In this document: piece by piece, positions 7,858-15,389 of the stretch | Layout: every line of letters starts with the position of its first letter | Position numbering within the stretch: position 1 is the stretch's first letter | Source: CAYWNK01 sp047639615 | GTDB lineage: Bacteria > Planctomycetota > UBA1135 > GCA-002686595 | Length of the DNA stretch: 22,068 nucleotides | Reading direction: 5' to 3' | Assembly (NCBI GenBank): GCA_047639615.1 | Contig: JBLIOL010000049.1 | Coordinates: 1-22,068 of the forward strand | Notes under the pieces: model-generated | Seen by the model: only the letters and a program-made list of their open reading frames with translations | The model's database searches: none | Told to the model about the DNA's origin: nothing | Program-made: the position numbers and the translations under genes

Positions 7858-8922
7858 CTAGCTCCCACCCTCGGCGGCTTCGACGGCCGCAAAGCACCAC
7901 TCCAACGAGCGCAGGTTCTCCCGCGCGTCGTGTAGAGGCCGTGCGCTAGCGCTGGGATCTCGGACCGCGCGCACCAGCTCGTGAAGACTGTGCGCGAAGG
8001 CATCCGGGAACCAGCGACCGCTCAATGGAGCGCGGGCACGACCGGCAGCTGTGGTTAGGATCAGCTCCTGTCCGTCCAGCGGGGCGCCGCGACTCTCCAA
8101 GCGGCCCTTGGTTCCAATGATCAGGGTGCTCTCCGTCTGCTTCTCGCGTGTGTTGCCCTCGAAGACGAGGCTGACCTGCACGCCCTCGAAGTCGAGCTGA
8201 GCCGTAGCGCTGAGCGGCGGGCGTGCCGTTTGCCCTGGGCTGTGAGCTTCCGAAGCGCGAATGCGCTTGGGAGTACGGCCCGGCAACAGGCTGGCCACGA
8301 AATCGAACCAGTGAATGCCAAAGTCCTCCAGCACCACGTGTGGATCCTGATCGAAGGCCAGGCCAAAGATCCAGTTGTGATCCCAACGTACCTCTTGGCG
8401 AATAGCGGTCACCTGGCCCACATGCCCAGCGAGTACCGCCTGCCGCATCCAAGCGAAATGGGGTGCCCAGCGCCCGTTCTGGTTCACCGCCAGCAAGCGG
8501 CCATGGCGCTCCGCGCAGGCCACGAGCAGACGCGCGCTCGCCAGGTCCGTCGCCAGAGGTTTCTGACTGAGCACGTGCTGCCCCGCAGCTAGCGCCTGCT
8601 CGATCAAGGGCAGCCGCACAGCCGCATGTGGTGTCAGGTCGACCGCGTCCAGGTCACTGCGCGCGAAGAGCTGCTCTGGATCCGCTGCGATCTCAGCCTG
8701 CGGACAGAAGCGCTCCGCGTAGTGCCGAGCCTTGTTCTGATCGCGGCTGCAGAGTGCCACAACCTGCACACCGGCGTCCTGATAGGAACGCAAGTGCGTC
8801 TCAGCAATACTGCCGCACCCAAGCAAGCCAACCCTCGCCGGAGGGTCTGGCGTCGGCGGCCGCCAAACCAGGTCCGGCGCGGGGATCTCCTGCAGTTTGC
8901 CCTCTTGCCCTGTGGAAGCCAT
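7858..8922 (-). CDS. Gfo/Idh/MocA family NAD(P)-dependent oxidoreductase (second in the operon pair)
   Basis: This is a 354-residue predicted cytoplasmic enzyme. The Rossmann motif VGLLGCGSIAETH starts at residue 31, and the usual E-K-P cofactor/catalytic motif appears as S-Q-K-P with Lys121. A C-terminal mixed alpha/beta domain includes a GIHWFDF segment (Gfo/Idh/MocA_C type). The family oxidises or reduces sugars, inositols or related polyols; the substrate here cannot be read. The reading frame is open upstream to 9078, but that 52-residue extension is low-complexity and would overlap the previous gene by 157 nt. I choose the ATG at 8922 because it overlaps the upstream stop as TGATG, a translational-coupling arrangement. 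It is the last gene of a three-gene minus-strand operon and converges on the ASST-like gene with a 20-nt gap. Confidence 0.87.
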   Translation of the reverse strand: MASTGQEGKLQEIPAPDLVWRPPTPDPPARVGLLGCGSIAETHLRSYQDAGVQVVALCSRDQNKARHYAERFCPQAEIAADPEQLFARSDLDAVDLTPHAAVRLPLIEQALAAGQHVLSQKPLATDLASARLLVACAERHGRLLAVNQNGRWAPHFAWMRQAVLAGHVGQVTAIRQEVRWDHNWIFGLAFDQDPHVVLEDFGIHWFDFVASLLPGRTPKRIRASEAHSPGQTARPPLSATAQLDFEGVQVSLVFEGNTREKQTESTLIIGTKGRLESRGAPLDGQELILTTAAGRARAPLSGRWFPDAFAHSLHELVRAVRDPSASARPLHDARENLRSLEWCFAAVEAAEGGS

Positions 8923-10007
8923 CAGCGCGGTCGATCGATCAGAGGCAGGCAGCGCTTCTCGGCAGCGCTGCGGTAAGCGGTGTCCACGATCTGCTGACCG
9001 ATGCGCGAAGTCTCTGGGGAGCACGGGCCGCGCAGGGGGAGTTCTTGCTCCAGGCTGTGCACGAAGTGCGCCACGCAATCGCGGTCTTGTGCAGCAAGCT
9101 TGTCAACCTCAAGGTCATAACCCTCGGGCCGCGCGGCGGTCTGCACGCGAATATTCGGTTGGTAGTCGTAGCTGGCAATCGTGCCCTCACTACCGCACAG
9201 CACGAAGCCGCAACGTGGCTGGGGTTGATGGGTCCAAGGATCGCTGAAGGTCCCCCAGCGCGTCTCGAACTTAGAGAGCCCGAAGGCATAGCGAGCGATG
9301 CTGATCGAGTGTTCGTCAACGCCCAAACCCGGTGTTTCATCGACCATGCAAGTCACCTCCAGAGGCTTCTTCCCATCCAAAAACCAGGTCCCGAGGGTGG
9401 CGCCGTAGCCGAGGTAATCCAACAGGGATCCTCCCCCGCGGGCACGCTCGTAGAACCAACTGCTGGGCTTCTCTGCAGCCACCTGCTCCGCTGTTCGATC
9501 AAGCTTGTGCGCCCCATGCCACAGGGGCCCGCGGTTGCCGTCGTAGTAGTGCACTTCCCTGAGCTCGCCGATAACTCCTTCCTGCACAAGCCGGTAGGCC
9601 GTGCAGTGCGCGGGCACCCAAGCCAAGGGCCAGTTGATCATCAACTGGCCGCCGCCCAAGCGCATGGCAGCTTGCATGGCATCGGCCTCCTCGAGCGACG
9701 CGGCGAAGGGCTTCTCGACCATGACGTGTGCGCCCGATTCAGCCACGCGCGCGACCCACTCGCCATGTCGTGCGGCGGCTGGACAAAGAATGATGATGTC
9801 GGGGCGGGTTTCCTCAAGGCACCGTTCTAGGTCAGTGTAGATGCGCTCCGGCGGCACGGCGAAGCGCTCCTGCGCGCTGCGCATGCGCTCGGGATCTTCG
9901 TCACACAGGGCAACGATCTCGCAGTTGGGATGTTCGTAAGCGCAACGCAGGTTGTCGCCCATGTGAAAGTGGTCGAAGTTGATTCCGGCGATCTTCCAGC
10001 GGGCCAT
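8922..10007 (-). CDS. Gfo/Idh/MocA family NAD(P)-dependent oxidoreductase (first in the operon pair)
   Basis: This 361-residue protein has the expected two-domain architecture. The N-terminal Rossmann fold begins MARWKIAGINFDHFHMG, which departs from the usual glycine-rich GxGxxA pattern. The conserved E-K-P is present (Glu98, Lys99, Pro100), followed by a C-terminal substrate domain with GGGSLLDYLGYGA at about 190-203. It is probably a cytoplasmic sugar or polyol dehydrogenase. The start is well supported: AAGGA lies 9 nt upstream of ATG 10007, inside the end of the PhyH gene. The gap to that gene is 2 nt, and its own TGA overlaps the next ATG. It shares little beyond the family fold with its neighbour, so the two are probably not a recent duplication. 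Confidence 0.88.
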   Translation of the reverse strand: MARWKIAGINFDHFHMGDNLRCAYEHPNCEIVALCDEDPERMRSAQERFAVPPERIYTDLERCLEETRPDIIILCPAAARHGEWVARVAESGAHVMVEKPFAASLEEADAMQAAMRLGGGQLMINWPLAWVPAHCTAYRLVQEGVIGELREVHYYDGNRGPLWHGAHKLDRTAEQVAAEKPSSWFYERARGGGSLLDYLGYGATLGTWFLDGKKPLEVTCMVDETPGLGVDEHSISIARYAFGLSKFETRWGTFSDPWTHQPQPRCGFVLCGSEGTIASYDYQPNIRVQTAARPEGYDLEVDKLAAQDRDCVAHFVHSLEQELPLRGPCSPETSRIGQQIVDTAYRSAAEKRCLPLIDRPR

Positions 10008-10009
10008 GG

Positions 10010-11161
10010 TCAGGGTTCCTTGCTTGCGCTCTTGTCGTTGTTCGGGTCCAGGAAATCCTCAGCACCGGCGTCCAGGCTCTCGAGTAGAGCACCATCAGCC
10101 ACTTTATGCAGAGGCGTATAGCTCGGATGATGGGACTCCCTAATCGGGTTGTTCGTGGCCGCGTTGTAGCAACAGATCAGAGCCCAGCGCGAGTGATCCG
10201 AACGATTGCGGTCGGAGCGGTGCAGCAGGTTGGGATGAAAGAAGAGCGCATCACCGGGTTCCAACTCCACGTGCACGGTCTCTAGTCGCTGACGCGCTGC
10301 CTGCACCTGTTCCAGATTGGCTCCCGCCTGATCGCCAGTGAGCTGATGCTCGATGCGTCCGATGCGCTGGGAGCCCCTGATGACCTGTAGGCATCCGTTC
10401 TCGCGGGTGGCGGGTTCCAGCGCCAGGAAGACGCTGCAAAGGTCAGGGAATAAGAGGCCGTTCTCGTACCAGTAGCCAAAGTCCTGGTGCCAAGCCCAGG
10501 CTCCACCGCTGCCGGCGTTCTTTTGAATCAGCTTGGAGTGATAGTGATAGGCCTCCCCGCCCAGAAGCTGCTCTACGCGATCGACCACGCGCTCCGAACA
10601 GGCCACGCGCCCTAGGGCCCCGTCTCCCGGATGATTCCAGAGCGCGAGCTCGACGGCGCCGCCCTCCCCATCGGAGCGGCAGAAAGCATGCTGGCCCAAG
10701 CTACGATCCTGACGGGTGATAGCGAGTACATGCTCGGCCTCCGCACTCGTGAACAGGCCCGGCACCACCAGGTAACCGTCGGCCTCATAACGCTCCGCCT
10801 GCGCCTCGCTCAGCACCCACCGCTGCCAGCGCAGGCGCCCCGCCTGCTGTTCGAATCCACGCTCACCCAACCAATGCGCCATGCTTGAGTCGCCGCCGAC
10901 GTAGAGCAGTTCAACCAGCCCGCGCTTAGCCCGTTCGAGCAGCAGCGAGCGCGCCTCTTCGTGCGCACCCCAGAGCAGCTCCAGCGCGCCGCCTTGGCAG
11001 AGGAGCACTCCCACAAGGCCCTGCTCTTCCGCGAGCCAGCACCGCCAGCCGTCACGCCCCCACTGCTCAACCGATGATCGCCCAGCAACGCCCGCCTCCC
11101 GCAGGAGCGCAAGCAGTGCTTCGCGATCATCATCGACGAAGGCTCGAACGGTGAGGGTCAT
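10010..11161 (-). CDS. Phytanoyl-CoA dioxygenase (PhyH) family protein with N-terminal GNAT-like region
   Basis: The 383-residue product has two parts. Residues about 120-383 are a PhyH-type Fe(II)/2-oxoglutarate dioxygenase. The 2-His-1-carboxylate iron site is visible as H225-Q-D227 (WAWHQDFGYW) and H314 (NLLHRS), with Arg325 as the likely 2-oxoglutarate anchor. Residues 1-118 resemble a small acetyltransferase (GNAT) fold, with a helix after VRAF, a strand ending in GVLLC, and a C-terminal GERGFEQQAGRLRWQR segment, but I see no acetyl-CoA loop, so it may be inactive. The frame is open to 11380, but the extra 73 residues are low-complexity and run into the divergent gene, so I choose ATG 11161. 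It heads the operon with the two Gfo/Idh/MocA genes, suggesting hydroxylation followed by NAD-linked oxidation of a shared small substrate (inference). Confidence 0.83.
   Translation of the reverse strand: MTLTVRAFVDDDREALLALLREAGVAGRSSVEQWGRDGWRCWLAEEQGLVGVLLCQGGALELLWGAHEEARSLLLERAKRGLVELLYVGGDSSMAHWLGERGFEQQAGRLRWQRWVLSEAQAERYEADGYLVVPGLFTSAEAEHVLAITRQDRSLGQHAFCRSDGEGGAVELALWNHPGDGALGRVACSERVVDRVEQLLGGEAYHYHSKLIQKNAGSGGAWAWHQDFGYWYENGLLFPDLCSVFLALEPATRENGCLQVIRGSQRIGRIEHQLTGDQAGANLEQVQAARQRLETVHVELEPGDALFFHPNLLHRSDRNRSDHSRWALICCYNAATNNPIRESHHPSYTPLHKVADGALLESLDAGAEDFLDPNNDKSASKEP
10017..10021 (-). promoter_or_regulatory. Shine-Dalgarno for the first Gfo/Idh/MocA gene
   Basis: AAGGA on the minus strand, 9 nt before ATG 10007 and inside the last codons of the PhyH gene. 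It supports the 10007 start and coupled translation of the operon. Confidence 0.55.
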
Positions 11162-11357
11162 ACCCAACAGCCTACAACCACCAATGCCTACGCGCCGACC
11201 GGCATACCGGCGAACATGATTGAGATGTGCCGCGATCTTGATTGCCCTAGCGCAGGCCAGGGCTGGGCTTGATGCAAGCTTGCGGGGCCCAGGGTAGAGT
11301 ACCCGTGACGCACCTCGATCGCCGGCGTCCGTTGACCCGGCCAGCGAATGGGAACAT
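11162..11357. promoter_or_regulatory. Divergent intergenic region, PhyH operon / cytochrome-DUF1553 operon
   Basis: These 196 nt separate two divergent operons and should hold both promoters. Visible structures are a 10-bp perfect palindrome GCAAGCTTGC at 11274-11283 and a short inverted repeat GGGTA-gag-TACCC at 11292-11304. No promoter can be assigned with confidence; a TTGATG/TAGAGT pair is present, but its 20-nt spacing is too long for a standard sigma-70 site. Confidence 0.4.
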
Positions 11358-14300
11358 GTGAACCAATTCAAATTGCGCATCTACGCTTCTTTCCTACTGC
11401 TCTGTCTGGTTGTCAGCGCCGGCGCATCCAGCCAGGATGACGCGAGCCCCCAGCAAGTCGAGTTCTTCGAGAACAAGATCCGGCCGGTGTTGGCGGAGCA
11501 CTGCTACTCCTGCCACAACAGCATCGACAAGAAGAAGGGCGGCCTGGCCCTCGACTACCGCAGCGCGCTGCGCGAGTCGGGAGTGATCGTTCCCGGTGAT
11601 CCAGCCGCCAGCCTATTGATTCAAGCACTTCGCCACGCCGAGGACGTGGAGCCGATGCCATCCAAGGCGCCACGGCTCGCCAAGCTGATCATCAAGAACT
11701 TCGAGGAGTGGGTGCAGATGGGCGCGCCCGATCCGCGCGATCGCAGGCCCACCCGGGAAGAGCTGAGTAGTCAGCTCGACTGGAACGCCATCCGCGATCA
11801 GCGCAAGGAGTGGTGGTCCTTCGCGCCGGTACGAGTGCTCGAGCCGCGCACGGTGAACGCCCAGGAGTGGGATCGCAGTGCAATCGATCGTTACGTCTAC
11901 GCCGGCATTCAGGCTAAGGGTCTGGAAGCCCAAGCGAGCGCCTCGCGCCAGACTCTGGTACGCCGCCTCCACCTCGTCCTAACCGGCCTCCCGCCCACAC
12001 CCGCGGTGGCCCTTGCATTCATCGCCGATGAACGACCCGAGGCCTACGCAGAATTAGTGGACAAGCTGATGGCCTCCAAGGCCTACGCCGAACGCTGGGC
12101 TCGCTACTGGATGGACTGGTATCGCTATGCCGAGTCCTACGGCAGTGAAGGCGACCCAACCGTGCCCTACGCTCGGCAGTACCGGGACTATTTGATCCGC
12201 GCTATCGCCGCCGACGTCCCCTACGACCAGCTCCTGCGGGAACACCTCGCCGGCGATCTGCTCGAGAACCCGCGCGTGAACGAAGAGCTCGGCCTCAATG
12301 AGTCCGCTATCGGTCCAGCGCACCTGCGCATGACACCCCACGGCTTCGGTGTAACCGATGCCTACGAAGAGCAGATCACCTTTACCGACAATCAAATCGA
12401 TGTGGTCAGCAAGGCCATGCTGGGGCTGACCGTCTCCTGCGCGCGCTGCCACAACCACAAGTTCGATCCGATCAGTCAAGAGGATTACTACCGGCTCTAC
12501 GGCATCATGATCAGCAGCCGTCCGGCGGTGGTGAACGTGGACTCGCCGGCTAGGCAGGACTTGCACAAGAGCAAGCTGGCCGAGCTCAAGCTCAAGATCC
12601 GATCGGACTTTGCTAGCCATTGGCTCGGGCTGGTGGAGCCCGCCGTGCAAGCCATGACCGAGGACAAGCTTGAAGGCCTGACCGAGGGCCACCCCTTTTG
12701 GGCCTGGGCCAGTCTCAAGCAAGTAGAGCCTGATGCTCTAGTGAAGGGCATCCAGGCCCAGCACAAGCTCTACGAGGAGACCCTCGCGCGCAACGAACAG
12801 ACCAAGCAAGGCGCCACCTTCTACGCCGACCTCAGCGATCAAGCGACCTACGAGCGGTGGTTCCGCAGCGGCAACGGACTGGGCGCACGGGTCAGCCCTG
12901 CGGGGTCCTTCGCCATCGCCGGCGAGGGCGAGGATGTGTTCACGGGCATCTACCCCGCCGGTGTGTACTCCCACCTGCTCTCCGACCGGCACAACGGATT
13001 CCTGAACTCCGTCTTCCACCTGGCGGATGGTAGGCGGGCTCAGATTCGCGGCATCGGCAATGGCGGCACGACGCGCTTCACAGCTCGGAGCTATCCGCTG
13101 GCCCATGGACTCTTGCACAAGGTCCACCCGCTTGGCCCCCGCGTCGCCTGGAATGAACTCGGCAAGTACAAGTACTGGAACGGTGAGCGCGTCTACTTCC
13201 AGATCAACACCGCTCCCGACAACACCTTCAATGGTCGAGCCGGACGGGCCTGGTTTGGGCTGCAGGAGGTCTACGCCGGAGACGGCAGCATGCAGGAAGC
13301 GGGAGCACCCTTGGTTTCCTTGCCCGGCGACCTGAGCGTCATCACGGGCCGCGACTCGTTGCTCGCCCACTATCGATCATCCCTTTACGCCGCGCTCCTT
13401 GCCTGGCAAGACGAATCGATCGGCGACGCACAAGCACAGTTCCTGGGCGCCTACGTCGCGCGCGGCTTCCTCCCCAATCGCCTTGAGGAACTGACTGGCA
13501 GCCACCGAAGCCTGATCGATGCCTATCGCGCCCTCGAAAACGAAATCCGCGAGCCTGCGCGTGCTCCCGGAGTGATCGAAGGCGAGGTTTGGGACCAACC
13601 GCTGCTCGCACGCGGAAGCTACAAGCAGGAGCAGCAGCCGGTAGCCCGCGGCTTCCTTGAGATGTTCTCCAGTGAGCCCTACAGCCAACAGGAGAGCGGT
13701 CGCCGAGAACTGGCCGAGGACATCCTCAGCGAAAGCAACCCACTCACCGCCCGCGTCCTCGTCAATCGCCTCTGGAACCACACCTTCGGGCGCGGCCTCG
13801 TCGCTTCCACGGACAATTTCGGCCGCATGGGCGAGCAGCCCACGCACCCCGAGCTGCTGGACTACCTAGCTTCTGATCTGCGCGCGAATGGTTGGTCAAT
13901 GAAGCGCGCCGTACGAGCCATGGTGATGAGTCGCACCTTCCGTTCCAAGAGCGCGGCTACGCCCACGAGCCTGGAGAAAGACCCTGGCAACCTGCAGCTC
14001 GCCTACTACACCCCGCGCCGCCTAGACGCGGAGGCGATCTACGACTCCATCCGCTTCGTGGCGGCCGACGGCGTACGCGAGCGAGCCATCTACAGGGGCG
14101 TGCGCCGCAACAACCTCGATCCCTTCCTGACCGCCTTCAACTACCCGATCCCGACCACCACCGTCGGCGTACGCGACCTGACCGACGTTCCAGCCCAGTC
14201 GCTGACGCTGATGAACGGCGAGCTCACCAAGAACGCGGCCCGCGAGTGGAGCGACCGCTTGGTTTCCGATCGCAGCCTGGAAACACAAGCGGCCCGGGTG

Positions 14301-15389
14301 AATCAACTCTTCCTGCAGGCCTACGCGCGCCACGCCACCACATCCGAGCTCGAGGCCTGCCTGGACTATCTAAGCGGCAAGGTCGTGGACGATACGGATG
14401 AACTCATCGCTCAACGCGATGCGCTCGCCCTCGAACTGAGCACGCGCCGCGCTGACCGGGAACGCCTACTCGAACCCACACGCTCCCGGCTTCAGGCCGA
14501 GGTGGATCTCCGCAACCAAGGAGCCCAGGCGAAGGCCCCAAAGCCCGTAGACCTGAAGCCCATCGCGCGCTGGGATTTCGAGGGCGACGGCCGCGACTCG
14601 ATCGGCCAGATGCACGGCGAGATCAAGGGCTCCGCCAAATTCGAGGACGGCGCCCTGGTCCTCGAAGGTGGGTTCGTAGCGACCCAGCCCCTGCCCAGCT
14701 CCCTGACTGAGAAAACCCTCGAAGTACTCGTGCAGCTGGACGGGCTTGAGCAACGCTCAGGCGGCGCCATGTCCGTGCAGACCCTCGACGGTCACACCTT
14801 CGACGCCATCGTCTACGCCGAAGTCGCCCCCCACGTCTGGCTCGCCGGCAGTGACAACCACCAACGGACGGACAGCTTTCACGCTCCAGGCGAGGAGCAT
14901 GCCTCCCAACGTCCCGTGCGCATAGCGCTCGTCTACACCGCCGACGGCTCAACCATCTGCTACCGCGACGGCATCCCCTACGGTGAGCCCTACTCCCGCG
15001 GGAACGCCCAGTCCTTTGCAGCCGGAGAGAGCCAGGTCGTCTTCGGAATCCGTCACGGTCTGACTCCTGTCGGCGGCCGCATGTTACGCGGGCGCATCCA
15101 CGAGGCCCGGCTCTACGACCGAGCCCTAAGCCCGGCAGAGATCGCCGCCAGCATGAACGGCGTGCTGGAGGAAGTCGTGACCGCCGAGATGCTCCAGTCT
15201 GCGCTCAGTGCTTCCCAGCAAGTGTCGCTTGCGCGGCTCGACGAACACATCGCCGCTATCGGCGCCGACCTGGACAAGCGCACCGGCGTCATCGCCAAGC
15301 GCCGCCGCTCTATGGCCGCCTCCGACAATCCCTACTTCAAGATCGCCCACGCGCTCCTGAACTCGAAGGAGCTGATCTATGTTCACTGA
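11358..15389 (+). CDS. Exported PSCyt1 / DUF1549 / DUF1553 / LamG protein with two CxxCH motifs
   Basis: The 1343-residue protein carries a signal peptide (hydrophobic LRIYASFLLLCLVVSAGA, cleavage near residue 25). The planctomycete cytochrome domain PSCyt1 has CYSCH at 49-53, followed by the two typical surrounding domains. DUF1549 covers about 165-390 and carries a second heme-like motif, CARCH, at 361-365 (CARCHNHKFDPIS). A galactose-binding-like middle region covers about 490-640. DUF1553 covers about 765-1000 (RVLVNRLWNHTFGRGLV near 798, and the VPAQSLTLMN segment). A short coiled coil precedes a LamG/concanavalin-like domain at about 1065-1260. The family is very abundant in planctomycetes and is suspected to take part in extracellular glycan or redox metabolism, but its biochemistry is unproven. 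The start is GTG at 11358; an ATG two bases earlier is immediately closed by TGA. The LamG insertion makes it longer than many family members. Confidence 0.92.
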   Translation: MNQFKLRIYASFLLLCLVVSAGASSQDDASPQQVEFFENKIRPVLAEHCYSCHNSIDKKKGGLALDYRSALRESGVIVPGDPAASLLIQALRHAEDVEPMPSKAPRLAKLIIKNFEEWVQMGAPDPRDRRPTREELSSQLDWNAIRDQRKEWWSFAPVRVLEPRTVNAQEWDRSAIDRYVYAGIQAKGLEAQASASRQTLVRRLHLVLTGLPPTPAVALAFIADERPEAYAELVDKLMASKAYAERWARYWMDWYRYAESYGSEGDPTVPYARQYRDYLIRAIAADVPYDQLLREHLAGDLLENPRVNEELGLNESAIGPAHLRMTPHGFGVTDAYEEQITFTDNQIDVVSKAMLGLTVSCARCHNHKFDPISQEDYYRLYGIMISSRPAVVNVDSPARQDLHKSKLAELKLKIRSDFASHWLGLVEPAVQAMTEDKLEGLTEGHPFWAWASLKQVEPDALVKGIQAQHKLYEETLARNEQTKQGATFYADLSDQATYERWFRSGNGLGARVSPAGSFAIAGEGEDVFTGIYPAGVYSHLLSDRHNGFLNSVFHLADGRRAQIRGIGNGGTTRFTARSYPLAHGLLHKVHPLGPRVAWNELGKYKYWNGERVYFQINTAPDNTFNGRAGRAWFGLQEVYAGDGSMQEAGAPLVSLPGDLSVITGRDSLLAHYRSSLYAALLAWQDESIGDAQAQFLGAYVARGFLPNRLEELTGSHRSLIDAYRALENEIREPARAPGVIEGEVWDQPLLARGSYKQEQQPVARGFLEMFSSEPYSQQESGRRELAEDILSESNPLTARVLVNRLWNHTFGRGLVASTDNFGRMGEQPTHPELLDYLASDLRANGWSMKRAVRAMVMSRTFRSKSAATPTSLEKDPGNLQLAYYTPRRLDAEAIYDSIRFVAADGVRERAIYRGVRRNNLDPFLTAFNYPIPTTTVGVRDLTDVPAQSLTLMNGELTKNAAREWSDRLVSDRSLETQAARVNQLFLQAYARHATTSELEACLDYLSGKVVDDTDELIAQRDALALELSTRRADRERLLEPTRSRLQAEVDLRNQGAQAKAPKPVDLKPIARWDFEGDGRDSIGQMHGEIKGSAKFEDGALVLEGGFVATQPLPSSLTEKTLEVLVQLDGLEQRSGGAMSVQTLDGHTFDAIVYAEVAPHVWLAGSDNHQRTDSFHAPGEEHASQRPVRIALVYTADGSTICYRDGIPYGEPYSRGNAQSFAAGESQVVFGIRHGLTPVGGRMLRGRIHEARLYDRALSPAEIAASMNGVLEEVVTAEMLQSALSASQQVSLARLDEHIAAIGADLDKRTGVIAKRRRSMAASDNPYFKIAHALLNSKELIYVH
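15366..15371 (+). promoter_or_regulatory. Strong Shine-Dalgarno for the DUF1501 gene
   Basis: AAGGAG lies 7 nt upstream of ATG 15379, inside the coding end of the upstream gene. It is the best ribosome-binding site in the window and fixes the DUF1501 start despite the 11-nt gene overlap. Confidence 0.75.

Noticed and set aside
8923..9078. N-terminal extension of the second Gfo/Idh/MocA gene
   Set aside because: The added 52 residues are Arg/Pro-rich, overlap the upstream gene by 157 nt, and precede a clear TGATG-coupled start at 8922.
8628..9830. 400-residue plus-strand open frame opposite the two Gfo/Idh/MocA genes
   Set aside because: It runs antisense across the junction of two well-supported genes, is rich in Arg/Pro/Ala/Ser, and shows no domain motif.
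11162..11380. N-terminal extension of the PhyH-family gene
   Set aside because: The 73 added residues are low-complexity, would occupy the whole divergent promoter region and would overlap the start of the opposite gene.
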